The notes under the pieces are model-generated. The model was not told the origin of the DNA, did not search any database, and was given only the letters and a program-made list of their open reading frames with translations. A stretch of DNA of 64,000 nucleotides from Azolla caroliniana (taxonomy: Eukaryota > Polypodiophyta): the NCBI GenBank assembly GCA_043228905.1, contig JBHGNT010000010.1:2976001-3040000 (forward strand), given 5' to 3'. Shown one piece after another: positions 48,990 through 60,143 of this stretch (position 1 is its first letter; every line of letters begins with the position of its first letter). The position numbers were made by a program, and so were the translations under genes.

Positions 48990-50309
48990 CTGCTTTGACT
49001 CACATTCCGGAGTCCGCGTCGACTCACATTTATGCAGAGTTGAGGAATCCGTGCTCCAGATTGCGTTGTGCGTAGTTGCTTCAGTACTCCCCCTCAAACT
49101 TGGCAGGTCAGGGATGGTCAATCCGAGATCGGTCATGAATTGCCATAGCTTGTCGGCTCCTAAGGCTTTAGTGAAGATGTCAGCCGTTTGAAGATTTGTG
49201 CTAATGTGTTGTAGGTCGACATCGCCAGCTAGAAAGCGCTCTCAGATGAAGTGATAGTGCACTTCGATGTGCTTGGTCTACGCGTGGAACACCGAGTTCC
49301 GAGCCAGATAGATATTGCTCATGTTGTCGCAGTAAAGGGAAGTTGGATCCTTGATGGGTACGCCCAGATCCTCGAGTATCCTTTTGAGCCATACGGCTTC
49401 ACATGCGGCCACTGTCGCGCCCCTGTATTCCGCCTCTGTGCTCGAAAGAGCGGCGGTTGGTTGCTTTTTGTTGCTCCAGGATATTACTCCGCTGCCAAGG
49501 GAAAAAACAAATCCGGAGGTTGATCTTCTATTGGCTTTGTAGCCGGCCCAATCAGCGTTTGTATACCCCTCGAGTCGTATTGGCATCGTGGTGTTGTAGA
49601 GGATGCCACAGTCCATTGTGCCGCTTACGTATCGTAGAACTCGCTTAGCGTAATCCAAGTGAGTATCACGCGATGTTTGCATGAATTGACTAAGGAGACC
49701 GACCGGATAATTGAGATCGGGTCGAGTGATTGTGAGGTAGATGAGACTCTTGATTAGTTGCCGATATTGAGTCGGCTCACACGCTTTGGTGCCGGAGTTC
49801 GCATCCAGTTTGAGATTGCGATCGAGCGGGGTTGCCGTGAATTTGAACTCAGCCATACCGAACTTGTATAACAAGTTGAGGATGTAGTGCTGTTGAAAGA
49901 TCATGATTCCGGCCAGAGTCCGAATTACCTCAATGCCGAGGAAGTAGTGGAGCTCCTTCATGTCCGTCATCTCGAACTTGTTGGAAAGGAGGGATTTGAC
50001 CTTATTGATTTTGACGAGGTGCTCACCTCCAATGACTAGGTCATCTGCATATAAGATGATGACGATCGGACTTGCGAAATCTCTTCGTATGTAGAGGGAG
50101 TTGTCTGATTTGACATACGGAAGCCGATTTGATGATGATATTGCGTTATCTTCGAATGCCAAGCATGCGGTGCTTGCTTGAGGCCGTAGAGTGGCTTCTT
50201 GAGTCGGTATACAACTTTCGGATGGGTGCTCGAGTTGAAGCCGGGTGGTTGTCCATCTTCGGGCTAGGCCATTATGTGCTTTGATCGCTTGGGGGTTCTT
50301 GTGGCCCAC
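48990..50309 (-). pseudogene. outer copia RT (C-terminal part) and RNase H
   Basis: The 343-codon frame at 49278-50309 includes VKSDNSLYIRRDF, the catalytic LYADDLVIGG, YFLGIEVIRT and RNase H blocks through SSTEAEYRGATV. The N-terminal RT is missing: a deletion joins sequence equivalent to 46410 directly to sequence equivalent to 47032 at about 50250. A stop follows SVFHA near the C-terminal tail, which continues to about 48990 in another frame. Confidence 0.93.
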
Positions 50310-50943
50310 TTAGCTTTGTGGTAATCGGGCTATCTTCGAACACGTCTTTGAGGCGATCTCCACCTTCTCGCTCTTGTTCGGCCGGTTCTGCGTCGATTGG
50401 GGTCGAAGTCGGAATCTTCTCTGGTGCGTACCAGGATGCGGATTCATCGAACACGACATCTCGACTTACTCGAACTTTTCGGGTAGATGGGTTGTAGCAT
50501 TTGTACCCCTTTTGTTCGAGTGAGTATCCTACGAGGATACATTTCTCTGACTTTGGATCTAGCTTTTGCTGCTTTTCGTCGGGTATGTGCACGTATGCTA
50601 TCGCGCCGAATATCCGGGTGTGCGATAAGTCCGGCTTCTTTCCGAAGTATTTTTCATGCGGAATGACCTCGTGCACTCCGGATGTTGTGCACCGGTTCAT
50701 TAGGTAGACGGCCGTATGTGCAACTTCGGCCCAATATGACTTGAGCATATGCTTCTCGTTCATCATGGCCCACACTACTTCGAGGATGTGCCGATTTTTG
50801 CGCTCGGCTACTCCGTTTTGTTGCGGAGTGTGTCAGCAAGTAAATTCTCACCGAATTCCTTCCTTTCGGAGATATGCCGTGAAACATCCGATCGAAGGCA
50901 TCGTACATGACAACCAATGGCTTTTTCGATTTCGTTTTTAAAA
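50255..50943 (-). pseudogene. outer copia integrase, C-terminal segment
   Basis: Corresponds to 45705-46410 of the inner copia. It has MNEKHMLKSYWAEVAHT, GYSLEQKGYKCYNP and VSRDVVFDESASWYAPE. The segment with the second catalytic Asp and the Glu is frameshifted. It is split from the rest by a solo LTR at 50949. Confidence 0.88.
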
Positions 50944-50948
50944 CTTTG

Positions 50949-50988
50949 TGTAAACGTGAGTGTTTGCGGAAGCGTAGAACAGAGAACA

Positions 50989-51022
<34 letters not shown>

Positions 51023-51354
51023 CAGAACGTAATTTCCCAAATTATATCAAGACTCTGTACATACACACTGTGCTAAGTAGCACTATTTATACAAGTCCTC
51101 TTGGGACTGACAAAAGTACCATGTACTTCAATGCTCACACGAGCATCTGACACTTACTATGAGACTATAGATACCTAGTAGTCTATCCTATTCTAGGCTT
51201 CCGATTGGACTGCCGGTTACGGATTGCACCCGACCTCCACTGCTTGCCGGTTCTGTTGCTCACTGTCATACCGATTCGTTTCGCCCGATCCGTCTCGCTT
51301 ACCGGCTCCGGCTTATTCAGCCGATCCGGCTCCGGTTGAGCTTGCCGCTCAACA
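50949..51354 (-). mobile_element. solo LTR of a related copia family, 406 bp
   Basis: On the minus strand it runs from TGTTGAGCGGCAAGC to CTCACGTTTACACA. CTTTG flanks it on both sides (50944-50948 and 51355-51359), and the copia integrase sequence is continuous across it. It contains a TATA box (TGTATAAATAG) and an AG/CT microsatellite. Its start TGTTGAG and purine-rich symmetry resemble the host copia LTR, but the body differs. The internal region was lost by LTR-LTR recombination. Confidence 0.92.
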
Positions 51355-51439
51355 CTTTGGAAGTGTTCGAACACTTCGCTCTTTTGCCGCATCGGATAGA
51401 GCCACGTGTGCTTGGTGAAGTCGTTAATGAAGAGCACAT
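51355..51439 (-). pseudogene. outer copia integrase, middle segment
   Basis: An 85-bp strip encoding INDFTKHTWLYPMRQKSE, equivalent to 45620-45700 of the inner copia, stranded between two solo LTRs. Confidence 0.88.
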
Positions 51440-51510
51440 TGTCGCGTTGTTACGCGCGTGCGTGGAGAACAAGGCGGGACCACTGGGGTCTTGGAATGAG
51501 GAATAGGTGA

Positions 51511-51567
<57 letters not shown>

Positions 51568-52156
51568 GCTCACTCATGTATAGACAAAGAAGCGCACGGG
51601 GACGCGTCACAACAACACAGGAGACGCGAATTGAGAACACTAGAGTGTGTATGTAAATATAGGCATGTATTTGTATGTATGCGGACGACTCGAACAGTTA
51701 TAGCCGACCAGGTCGTTGAGGTGGATGCCGACACCTGATCACCCACGCACACAGGAAAGCCAGATGGAGATTCTGCCGGAAGCACACGGGCGTTCCATGG
51801 AGCAGAATCAGCCTCCTGAGAGCCTGTGCAAAAGAAAGCTATGGAGAACGACAGAGAAGAAGAGCTCGGTCCCAGTCTGACAGCACTTCGTTCCTTCTAG
51901 CGCGCGATATCTTCTCTCCCTCGTCTCCCTCTCTTTTATAGCTCAAGGAGGGAGGGCCGTTTCACCCGTTTACATCACATTAATTCTCTGTCCTTTCGGA
52001 CAGAGATACTCCTCGATTTCCCTTATAGAATATTGCTACCTAGGATTTAACCTTTGTGCCTCCCTATCTACTATACGACAAGGGACGTGCCCACGTGTAA
52101 GGGCCGGTTCACACACTATACACGGTTTGCGCCTGGGGACGGTTTTCTTCACGACA
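51440..52156 (-). mobile_element. solo LTR of the gypsy family, 717 bp, inverted
   Basis: Matches the LTRs at 53238-53902 and 59469-60143 in reverse orientation. It carries an expanded AG run (51511-51566) and an extra stretch around 51640-51670. The copia integrase reads across the site, so it is a clean insertion. Flanks are ACAT on the left (51436-51439) and ACGT on the right (52157-52160), a 4-bp duplication with one likely CpG change. Confidence 0.93.
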
Positions 52157-53237
52157 ACGTAATATCGGCGTCTGCCAAATGTAGCCGTGTGTGCCGGTGC
52201 CCATACGTCAGAATGGACTACGTTGAGTAGACCTTTGCTCACGTTCCGCTCTTTCGGGAATGGGTGTTAGTGTTGCTTGCGGAGTTGGCACGTTTCGCAT
52301 ACACCTTCAATCTCCTTCTCTTTGAATGTCGGGAGTCCAATGATGACTCCTTTCGATTTCATTGCTTTTAGTTTGTTGGGATTGATGTGGCCGATTCGCT
52401 TGTGCCATAACTCTATGTCGGAGTTGGCTTTCATGCTTTTCGCGAACATGGCAGATTTCATCTCGTGTGAATTGAGAATGAACATCCGGCCCTCTCTTCT
52501 TCCGCGCGTGATGATTCGACCCTCTCTTTCGATGAAGCACCCTTCTTAGTCAAATCGTACTTGCATCCCTTGCTCAACCATTTGGCTGACTGAGACCAAA
52601 TTCTTCGTGATGGTGGGAACATGCAAGACATTTTTAATGTATGTTTGCTTACCTCTTTCACCGACCGGAACATTGCCGATGTGCCGAATCAGGTGCGTAG
52701 TGTCATCTCCGGTTTCGACATAACCGGGTTGCTCCGGCTCTCGAAGTTCAAGAAACCATTCTTTATGAGATGTCATATGGTTTGAGGCTCCGGAGTCAAC
52801 AAACCATACGTCCTCCGGATTGAGGGCACTAGTTGAGGTAGAGACTGACATAGAGTTTGCTCTATGTTTCATCATGAACATTCGGCCACGGTCGGAGTTG
52901 TGTGCATACATTCCGCCACTATCTTCATAGTCGGAGTTGTGCTCGTACATTCCGCTACACTCTTCGTAGTCGGAATTCTGCGCGTAATTCGTGAGTTGTC
53001 GGCTTGTGGAAGCCGATTCGCGCATCTTCTTTCGACACTGTATTTCGTGGTGGTCGAGCTTTCCACAATGTCCGCATTTGGTTACGTTTTTGACGGCTCG
53101 GGCCGGAGTGGAAGCTCCCCCTTCTTGCGAAGGTTCCTCATTGGCTTCCGTTTTGCAGCCGGAATTGGGAGTTGTTGTCGTAGGTCGTACCTCGTCCGCT
53201 TGGTCCTTGGCCGAATTGGCCTCTCGCTGGTCCGCGT
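52157..53237 (-). pseudogene. outer copia integrase start, protease and gag C-terminal part
   Basis: Reading right to left: a Gly/Arg-rich gag tail, a degraded zinc knuckle at 53030-53090, two copies of the MYxHNSD repeat (four in the inner copia), the protease site VWFVDSGASNHMTSH (52780-52830), and the pre-integrase zinc region ELWHKRIGHINPNKLKA (52267-52485). Frames change near 52500 and 52250. The homologous frame in the inner copia allows each break to be located. Confidence 0.9.
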
Positions 53238-53902
53238 TGTCGTGAAGAAAACCGTCCCCAGGCGCAAACCGTGTATAGTGTGTGTGAACCGGCCCTTACA
53301 CGTGGGCACGTCCCTTGTCGTATAGTAGATAGGGAGGCACAAAGGTTAAATCCTAGGTAGCAATATTCTATAAGGGAAATCGAGGAGTATCTCTGTCCGA
53401 AAGGACAGAGAATTAATGTGATGTAAACGGGTGAAACGGCCTCCCTCCTTGAGCTATAAAAGAGAGGGAGACGAGGGAGAGAAGATATCGCGCGCTAGAA
53501 GGAACAAAGTGCTGTCGGACTGGGACCGAGCTCTTCTTCTCTGTCATTCTCCATAGCTTTCTTTTGCGCAGGTTCTCAGGAGGCTGATTCTGCTCCGTGG
53601 AACGCCCGTGTGCTTTCGGCAGAATCTCCATCTTGCTCTCCTGTGTGTGTGGGTGATCAGGCGTCGGCATCCATCTCGCCGACCTGATCGGCTGTAACCG
53701 TTCGAGTCGTCTACATACATACTCTACTGTTCTCAACTCACGTCTCCTGTGTTGTTGTGCCGCGTCCCCATGCGCTTCTTTGTCTATACGGGAGTGATCG
53801 TCTCTCTCTCTCTCTCTCTCTCTCTTTTTCCTCACCTATTCCTCGGTCCAAGACCCCAGTGGTCCCGCCTTGTTCTCCACACACGCGCGTAACAACGCGA
53901 CA
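53238..53902 (+). repeat. gypsy 5' LTR, 665 bp
   Basis: Starts TGTCGTGAAGAAAACC and ends AACAACGCGACA; the outermost bases are inverted (TGTCG/CGACA). A TATA-like box CTATAAAAGA lies at 53454-53463, and a CT run at 53802-53826. Confidence 0.95.
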
Positions 53903-53906
53903 TATT

Positions 53907-53925
53907 TGGTGAACCCGACGTGAAC
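53907..53925 (+). other. gypsy primer-binding site
   Basis: TGGTGAACCCGACGTGAAC starts four bases after the LTR. It should match the 3' end of a tRNA (read as CCA after complementing), but I could not assign the tRNA. Confidence 0.8.
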
Positions 53926-53945
53926 AGGCGGCAGAGGAGTAGAAG

Positions 53946-55010
53946 ATGAGGGGGTCGGACCTTGCAGAAGCCATGGCTTCAGTTGTAGACCGTATAGTGA
54001 GTGCGCGCGAAGGCACCGACGCCCTTGATTGGGCTATCGAGGCGGTTGTCGGTACGATCGGCTGGTTTAGTGGGAAGGATGCCACGAGCTACTTGGCGTC
54101 CTACCGGGCTGAGATGGTAATGAGGGACATTCCGGAAGAGAGGCGTCTAGCCGGATTCACTCGAGTGGCGATGCCGGGTATGCATATGGAGGTGCTCGAG
54201 GTACGGGTCGAGAGCCGGACCTGGGAGGAGTTCGAAGGTCGGCTCCTCGAAAGATACGGGCTTGAAGATGCGCTTCGACTTTCGAAGCGGGACTTCATGG
54301 AGTGGGTGGAGACCCCCGACAAAGGAAGGAACGTGTCAGTGCTCCTTTGGGAGTTTGAGGAATGCTTCGCGCGCCTCTCGGTGCTTGACCGGACCGTTCT
54401 GGACACAAGCCGTGTCCTATTGTTTGTTAAGTCGGTTGACGAGCGGGATCGGGAGCAGGTAGGCCTCCTATTGGAGACTGATGACGGGCTGACGGCCGAC
54501 TCGACCGTGGTGAAAAGGGTCTGTGGCCATTTCGAAAAACGGCGGGAATGGGTTGACAAAGGATCGACAGGGGCGGGCTCTGTCACAGCAAAGAAGCTCG
54601 AGCCAACACCACCAATGCGAAGGGAAGAGACCCGAGATTGGCTCGAGACCGGGTCGGCTTCAACCGGCATGGTCAAGGGCTCGTCCGGGGGAGCAGCTCT
54701 GGAGGAGCTGACGTGGATGGTAAAGGATCTCTAGATCGCCCAGGCAGGGAGGGATGGTGGCGAACAGGCCCGTGACCGACGACCTCTGGCTGAAAACAGG
54801 TGCATGTGGTGTGATGCGGTTGGGCACATCCGGAAGGACTGCGGGGACTTCGCCGAGGCGATGAGAAGCAACACGGTGTACCTGTGGAACGGTCGGGTGG
54901 ACGCCAGTGAGACCCGAAGGGCCCTAAACCTGAACGTCGGGCGAGGGGGTATGAAAAGGCTGATGGAGGAGGCGGCGGCTCGTCACGCGGAGACCGTCCA
55001 CTACTAGGCG
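53946..55010 (+). pseudogene. gypsy gag
   Basis: The 262-codon frame 53946-54734 contains the gag core (MRGSDLAEAMASVV at the start; FMEWVETPDKGRNVSVLLW). A TAG at 54732-54734 follows MVKDL. The same frame continues to about 55006 with a zinc knuckle CMWCDAVGHIRKDC (C-x2-C-x4-H-x4-C). The TAG probably derives from a CAG codon. The closest relative in the window is the relic at 41124-41567. Confidence 0.9.
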
Positions 55011-55076
55011 TCAACTGGTATTCGGGTCGGAGGTGGCGAGGCCTCGAAGACGAGCAAAGTCGGGTTCTGGCCGACA

Positions 55077-55994
55077 ATGCTGGAAGGCCTCGCCGGCGCA
55101 CGACTGAGGAAAGAAGAGGTGAACCGCGCGAAAAAACGGGTCCGGGAGGTAACTGGGTGGAGTGACCCGGTGGAAGAAAAGACGGGCTTCGTCGAAGCCG
55201 CTTGTCAAAACTACGAGGCCCTGGTGGAGGACAAGCGAGTAGGGAAAACTGGAGGGGCCGGGCCCTCGCAGCGATATGAAACTCGATTCGGGAAAAGACG
55301 GAATGAGGCCGTTGTAACCGACACCCTGGATAATCCCAAGAAGGGCGGGTACTGGCTGGGCACAGAAATCGAAAGATCCACGGACCTGTGAAAGGTCGTG
55401 GAAGAACGAATCCTCGACAGCAAGGTGGAGCTATTGCTGAGGGAAGTGCTCGGGATCGCCAAGAAGGAGTTCCACGACTCCATCGTAGACTTGGTGAAGA
55501 GGAAGAGGCTGTCGATGGAGACAGTACCGGAGAAGCCGGTGGAGGTGCGGACAACGCACATAGAGGACATGGCGCTGGAAGACGAGTTGGCGGAGAACCA
55601 CTATTCGAGGCCGCACTGGGCCAGAGCGACCACGAAGACCCCCGTGAAGATCGGAGATGTTCATGAACCAGTGGTGGCGTTGGTGGACCATGGTTCAGAA
55701 ATCAATTTGATGTCCATGGACTTCTACAAGAAGGGGAAATGGCCGATCAACACCAAGCACGGGTGGAAGATACGGGTAACGACGCGTGCCACCGAAGAAC
55801 TACATGGAGCCTGCCCGAATGTACGAGTAAAGATGGGCGATGTCGAGATTGACCAACACTTCTTTGTGCAAGAGACGTCCTCACATCCGGTTATACTAGG
55901 AGAACCGTACATCACGACAGCACGAATGGAGACCAAGGTGCTGGACAATGGCTCGGCCTATGCAAGGGTCAAGAGCCAGGATGGGCGTCACTAG
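55077..55994 (+). pseudogene. gypsy aspartic protease region
   Basis: The frame 55077-55391 (spacer) ends at TGA, and 55398-55994 continues. The retropepsin site reads ALVDHGSEINLMS, with His where Ser or Thr is usual in D-S/T-G. Later blocks HFFVQETSSHPVILGEPYI fit a retropepsin flap and C-terminal hydrophobic-Gly region. A TAG ends this frame before RT. The His may be family-specific or a damaging change. Confidence 0.85.
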
Positions 55995-56154
55995 GTCCAG
56001 TTCCTGACGGTGAGACTGAACCATGAGAGGAACCGCGAGACCCTCGGGGGCGAAAGCCGGGAGGATTTTTGAAGAGGGCTATCAAGGCGTGGGGCCACAA
56101 TAGTCCGGACACTCCGGGAAAACCCCACAAGTGTAGTCAAAAATCAACGGAGTC

Positions 56155-58407
56155 GTGGAGGCGGTCTCTTTCGACGATACCTTGGGGGAGCTGCGGGAGG
56201 TAGTCAGAGGAGTCCTTAAAGAGGACCCGACGATTCCGGTATGTTCGGAAAAGATGTACGAAGTCATCGCGGACTTCAGTAGAGGGCTCGAGTCGGATCA
56301 GACGGCCTGGGTGGACACGAGGTACAAGACTGTGGACCGGAAGGTGAGGCCAGTCGCGGCTCCCTTGCCGGAGGGCAGCGAGTTGCGAATAAAGGGGGTT
56401 GCATCGGACCCGAGTTTACGAAATCCGGCCCACATAGGACACACGTTCACCGACATAACGCTGCGCGAGCTCAAAATCGGTGGGGGCGGCTTCCTACTGC
56501 TGGTGGAAGAGGACCGTTTTCGGGGAATGCTCGGAAGGCACGGGAAGGCTTTCGCATTCTCACCGGAGGAGATCGGGTGCATAGACCCGAAAGTCGTGGA
56601 ACCGATGGTGATATTCACGGTACCGCATGTGCCGTGGAGTCTCAAACCGATTCCAGTACCCAGAGCTCACATCCCGAAGCTGATGGAGTTGTTAAAGCAG
56701 AAGGTCGAGATGGGAATCCTCGAACCGTCGAGTGCCCCATACTCGAATTGGTGGTTTACCGTGCCGAAGAAGGACGACACGTTGCGCTTTATTCAAGACC
56801 TGCAGCCGGTCAACAAGGTGACCATTCAAAACGCAGGAATCGGACCGACAATAGACGAGTTCGCGGAGGCCTTCACCGGAAGGTCGATTTACTCGGTCGG
56901 TGATCTCTACTCAGGGTACGATCAGTTCCAGCTTGCCGTAGAGAGCAGGGACATCACGACAATGCGAACTCCTCTCGGCCTAGTACGAATGTGTACCCTG
57001 CCGCAAGGAGGGACAAACTCGGTGGCTCACATGGTGAACGCAATGAACAAAGTGCTAAGGGATTGTATCCCGGACATCACCATGCCGTTTTTGGACGACG
57101 TCCCGATCAAGGGATGCATGGTGGAGGAAAGGGACGAGACGATCGGACCGGACGGATGCCGGAAATTCGTGGCGACGCACATCGATGACTGCGAGAAGGT
57201 GTTGCAGAGGTTGGAGAGCGCGAGGCTCACCTTCTCCGGAGGAAAGTCGGCCTTCGGGCAATCAGAGATCATGGTCGTCGGACACCTATGCGGGTCGTAC
57301 GGCCGGAAACCGTCTCCGGCTAAGGTAGAAGCCATCTCTGCGATGAAGAACGACTGTAGCTCGGTCATGGAGGTTCGGAGGTTCTTGGGAGTGTGCGCGT
57401 TCTACCACATATGGATCCCGCATTACGCTGACGTCGCGGAGCCGTTATACGGGTTGCTGAAAAAAGGGAGAAAATTCGAGTGGAGAGACGAGCATACGAA
57501 GTTTGTCCGGAAGATGAAGGAAGCACTTGCCGCGGCTCCGGCGCTCCGAAAGGCTGTCTACGGAAAGAGCACTCCAATTTACATAACGGTAGACACGAGT
57601 CCGACTGGGATCGGATGGGTCGTCAACGAAGAGGACGAGGACGGCATGCGTTCCCCGATCCGGTTCGGTGCGAAGGTCCTCAGCGAGCGACAACGAGGAT
57701 ACGCCCAGGTTAAACGCGAGCTCTGGGGTATCGTTTCGGCGGTAAAGGCTGATAAAGACTACCTGATCGGGACAGAGGTAATTATCGAGACGGACTGCCT
57801 ACCGATCCTTGGCATGGTTTCCGGATGCGTGACGCCGGACTTGGCAATGCTCATTTGGATAGCGTACATCAAGTCTCTGAATCCGGAAATACGACACATT
57901 TCCGGGAAAGACAACACCATGGCCGACATGCTTTCAAGGGCGAGGTTCGAAAATGACGGCGGCATGGTTTCAGAGGACGAGGAAGTCGGCGTGGACTTCT
58001 TCGAGGCGGCTCACGTAACAACCGGCAGGGAATGCTCTCCAACGCTTAACGATTTCGACGAGAGCAAATACGACGGGGAGTGGCTGCAGATCGGCGGGTT
58101 CCTGAAAACAATGACACCGGACGTGGCATGGACAACGGACGAGGCCAACCGGATTCGGAAGAAAGCCTACGGATTCTTTCTCCGGGACGGATACATATGG
58201 AAGCACTCGAAGAAGAGGAACGACATCCCGCTTCGAGAGGTGGCGAAGAAGGAGGAACAGGAGGATTTGCTGGCGGCGTACCACGATAGCCCGTGGGCTG
58301 GACACCGTGGAACGTGGGCCACGTTCGAAAAGCTAAAGGGGAAGTACTGGTGGCCGAGACTATACCGGGACGTGCATCGGTTCGTGACGACTTGCGAAAG
58401 CTGTTAG
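56155..58407 (+). pseudogene. gypsy reverse transcriptase, RNase H and integrase zinc region
   Basis: A 750-codon frame. RT blocks: WWFTVPKKDDTLRFIQDLQ, IYSVGDLYSGYDQFQL, LPQGGTNS and the catalytic MPFLDDVPIKG, an FLDD instead of the YxDD usual in plant gypsy elements. Then GHLCGSYGRKPSPAKVEAI and VRRFLGVCAFYHIWIP. RNase H: TVDTSPTGIGWVV, RELWGIVSAVKA, ETDCLPILGM and MADMLSRARF. Then the HHCC region with HDSPWAGHRG and FVTTCESC. A TAG at 58405-58407 follows that last Cys and splits off the integrase core in the same frame. Confidence 0.93.
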
Positions 58408-59418
58408 GTGCACTCCATGATCCGACATCGGGATGAGCTTCACCCGACCTACCCTCCGATCGTCCACTTCAAGTGGATGGTGGATTTGGTGACGATGCCA
58501 ATGGGGGTAGGACAGATGCGGTATCTGGCGCTGGCTCGGGAAGATCTAACGAACCAGGTTGAAGGCCGAGCCCTGCAGAACAAGATGACGACAGCCGTGT
58601 GCCGGTTTTTGATTGAGGACGTAGTATGCCGATACGGGTGTGTAGGGAAGATCGTGGCTGACCGTGGTGAGTTGGACGCGGAAGAGGCCGAAGAGCTGTT
58701 CGACCGGCTAGGAGTCAAATTTTCGCTCACCACAGCGTACAATCCGGAGGCGAACGGGAAGGTGGAGCGCGGACACGGGCCAATTGTCAAAGCGCTAGTA
58801 CGGGCGTGCGGAGGCCGAGTCGGGGACTGGCCACGGCTGCTACCTTATGCCTTGTGGGCGGACCGGACTACGCACAGTTCGGTAACCGGGTTCATGCCGG
58901 CCGAGCTTATGTTCGGACAGAAGCCAATCATGCCAACAGAGCGAACGATCTCCTCGTGGGCCACAGTGGACTGGAGGGATGAGATGAGCCGAGAGGAACT
59001 GCTGGCGGCGCGGATTCGACAGCTCGAGTGGAGGCCGGAGGACGTAGAGCGAGCCGCGGAGAAACTTCGAGTAGCGAGGATAAGGAACAAAGCCCGGTTC
59101 GACCGAAGACACCGGTCTAGGCCAAGGAAGATTGAGGAAGGCGACTGGGTGCTAGTCTACGACAGCAGCCTCGACAATCAGCACAGGGCCACGCGGAAGT
59201 TTGCGAGGAGGTGGTTCGGGCCTTACGTAGTAACAGGCGCCAACGGCAATGGGAAGTACCATCTCGTGGAGCTCGACGGTACGAGAATGACGATACCGGT
59301 AGCGGGGAAGAGGATCAAAGCGTTCAAGAAACGGCACGACGGGGAGCCGGGGCTAGGGGGCATGGACAACGACGACGAGCAGCCCGAGGCGGAGGATGAA
59401 CCGGTAAACGAGGAATAA
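58408..59418 (+). pseudogene. gypsy integrase core and C-terminal GPY region
   Basis: Same frame as the RT, directly after the TAG. Catalytic residues: Asp in FKWMVDLVTMP, Asp in KIVADRGELDAEEA and Glu in NGKVERGHGP. Then SVTGFMPAELMFGQKPIMP, and a GPY/F-type module ARRWFGPYVVTGANGNG. The frame ends GlnProGluAlaGluAspGluPro-like acidic residues and TAA at 59416. There is no chromodomain. Confidence 0.92.
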
Positions 59419-59468
59419 AAGCAAGGATCGGTGCATACCGGTTGATGCGCGGTCTCGCTGGTCCGCGT

Positions 59469-60030
59469 TGTCGTGAAGAAAACCGTCCCCAGGCGCAAAC
59501 CGTGTATAGTGTGTGTGAACCGGCCCTTACACGTGGGCACGTCCCTTGTCGTATAGTAGATAGGGAGGCACAAAGGTTAAATCCTAGGTAGCAATATTCT
59601 ATAAGGGAAATCGAGGAGTATCTCTGTCCGAAAGGACAGAGAATTAATGTGATGTAAACGGGTGAAACGGCCTCCCTCCTTGAGCTATAAAAGAGAGGGA
59701 GACGGGGGAGAGAAGATATTGCGCACTAGAAGGAACGAAGTGTTGTTGGACTGGGACCGAGCTCTTCTTCTTTGTTGTTCTCCATAGCTTTCTTTTGCGC
59801 AGGTTCTCAGGAGGCTGATTCTGCTCCGTGGAACGCCCGTGTGCTTTCGGCAGAATCTCCATCTTGCTCTCCTGTGTGCGTGGGTGATTAGGCGTCGACA
59901 TCCACCTCGCCGACCTGATCGGCTGTAACCGTTCGAGTTGTCTACATACATACTCTAGTATTCTCAACTCGCATCTCCTGTGTTGTTGTGACGCGTCCCC
60001 GTGCGCTTCTTTGTCTATACATGAGTGAGC

Positions 60031-60070
<40 letters not shown>

Positions 60071-60143
60071 CCTCACCTATTCCTCGGTCCAAGACCCCAG
60101 TGGTCCCGCCTTGTTCTCCACGCACGCGCGTAACAACGCGACA
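59469..60143 (+). repeat. gypsy 3' LTR, 675 bp
   Basis: The first 236 bp are identical to the 5' LTR, while the remaining part differs at several percent of positions plus CT-run length. The 16 bp immediately upstream (59453-59468) are identical to the copia DNA upstream of the 5' LTR, and no purine tract precedes this LTR. Confidence 0.94.

Larger units (their letters stand above)
53238..60143 (+). mobile_element. full-length Ty3/gypsy element, GC-rich, 6.9 kb
   Basis: LTRs at 53238-53902 and 59469-60143 enclose gag, protease, RT, RNase H and integrase in Ty3/gypsy order (integrase last). It sits inside the gag of the outer copia, with GCGT on the left and ACGT on the right. Three in-frame nonsense codons interrupt gag and pol, and one of the LTRs shows a conversion scar. 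It has no chromodomain. Confidence 0.95.

Noticed and set aside
53907-53925. Assignment of the gypsy primer to a particular tRNA
   Set aside because: The sequence is clearly in primer-site position, but I could not match it to a tRNA 3' end with certainty.
55388-55666. Alternative-frame proteins in the gypsy element
   Set aside because: GC-rich coding sequence produces long open frames on both strands; only the frames with protease, RT and integrase motifs are real.
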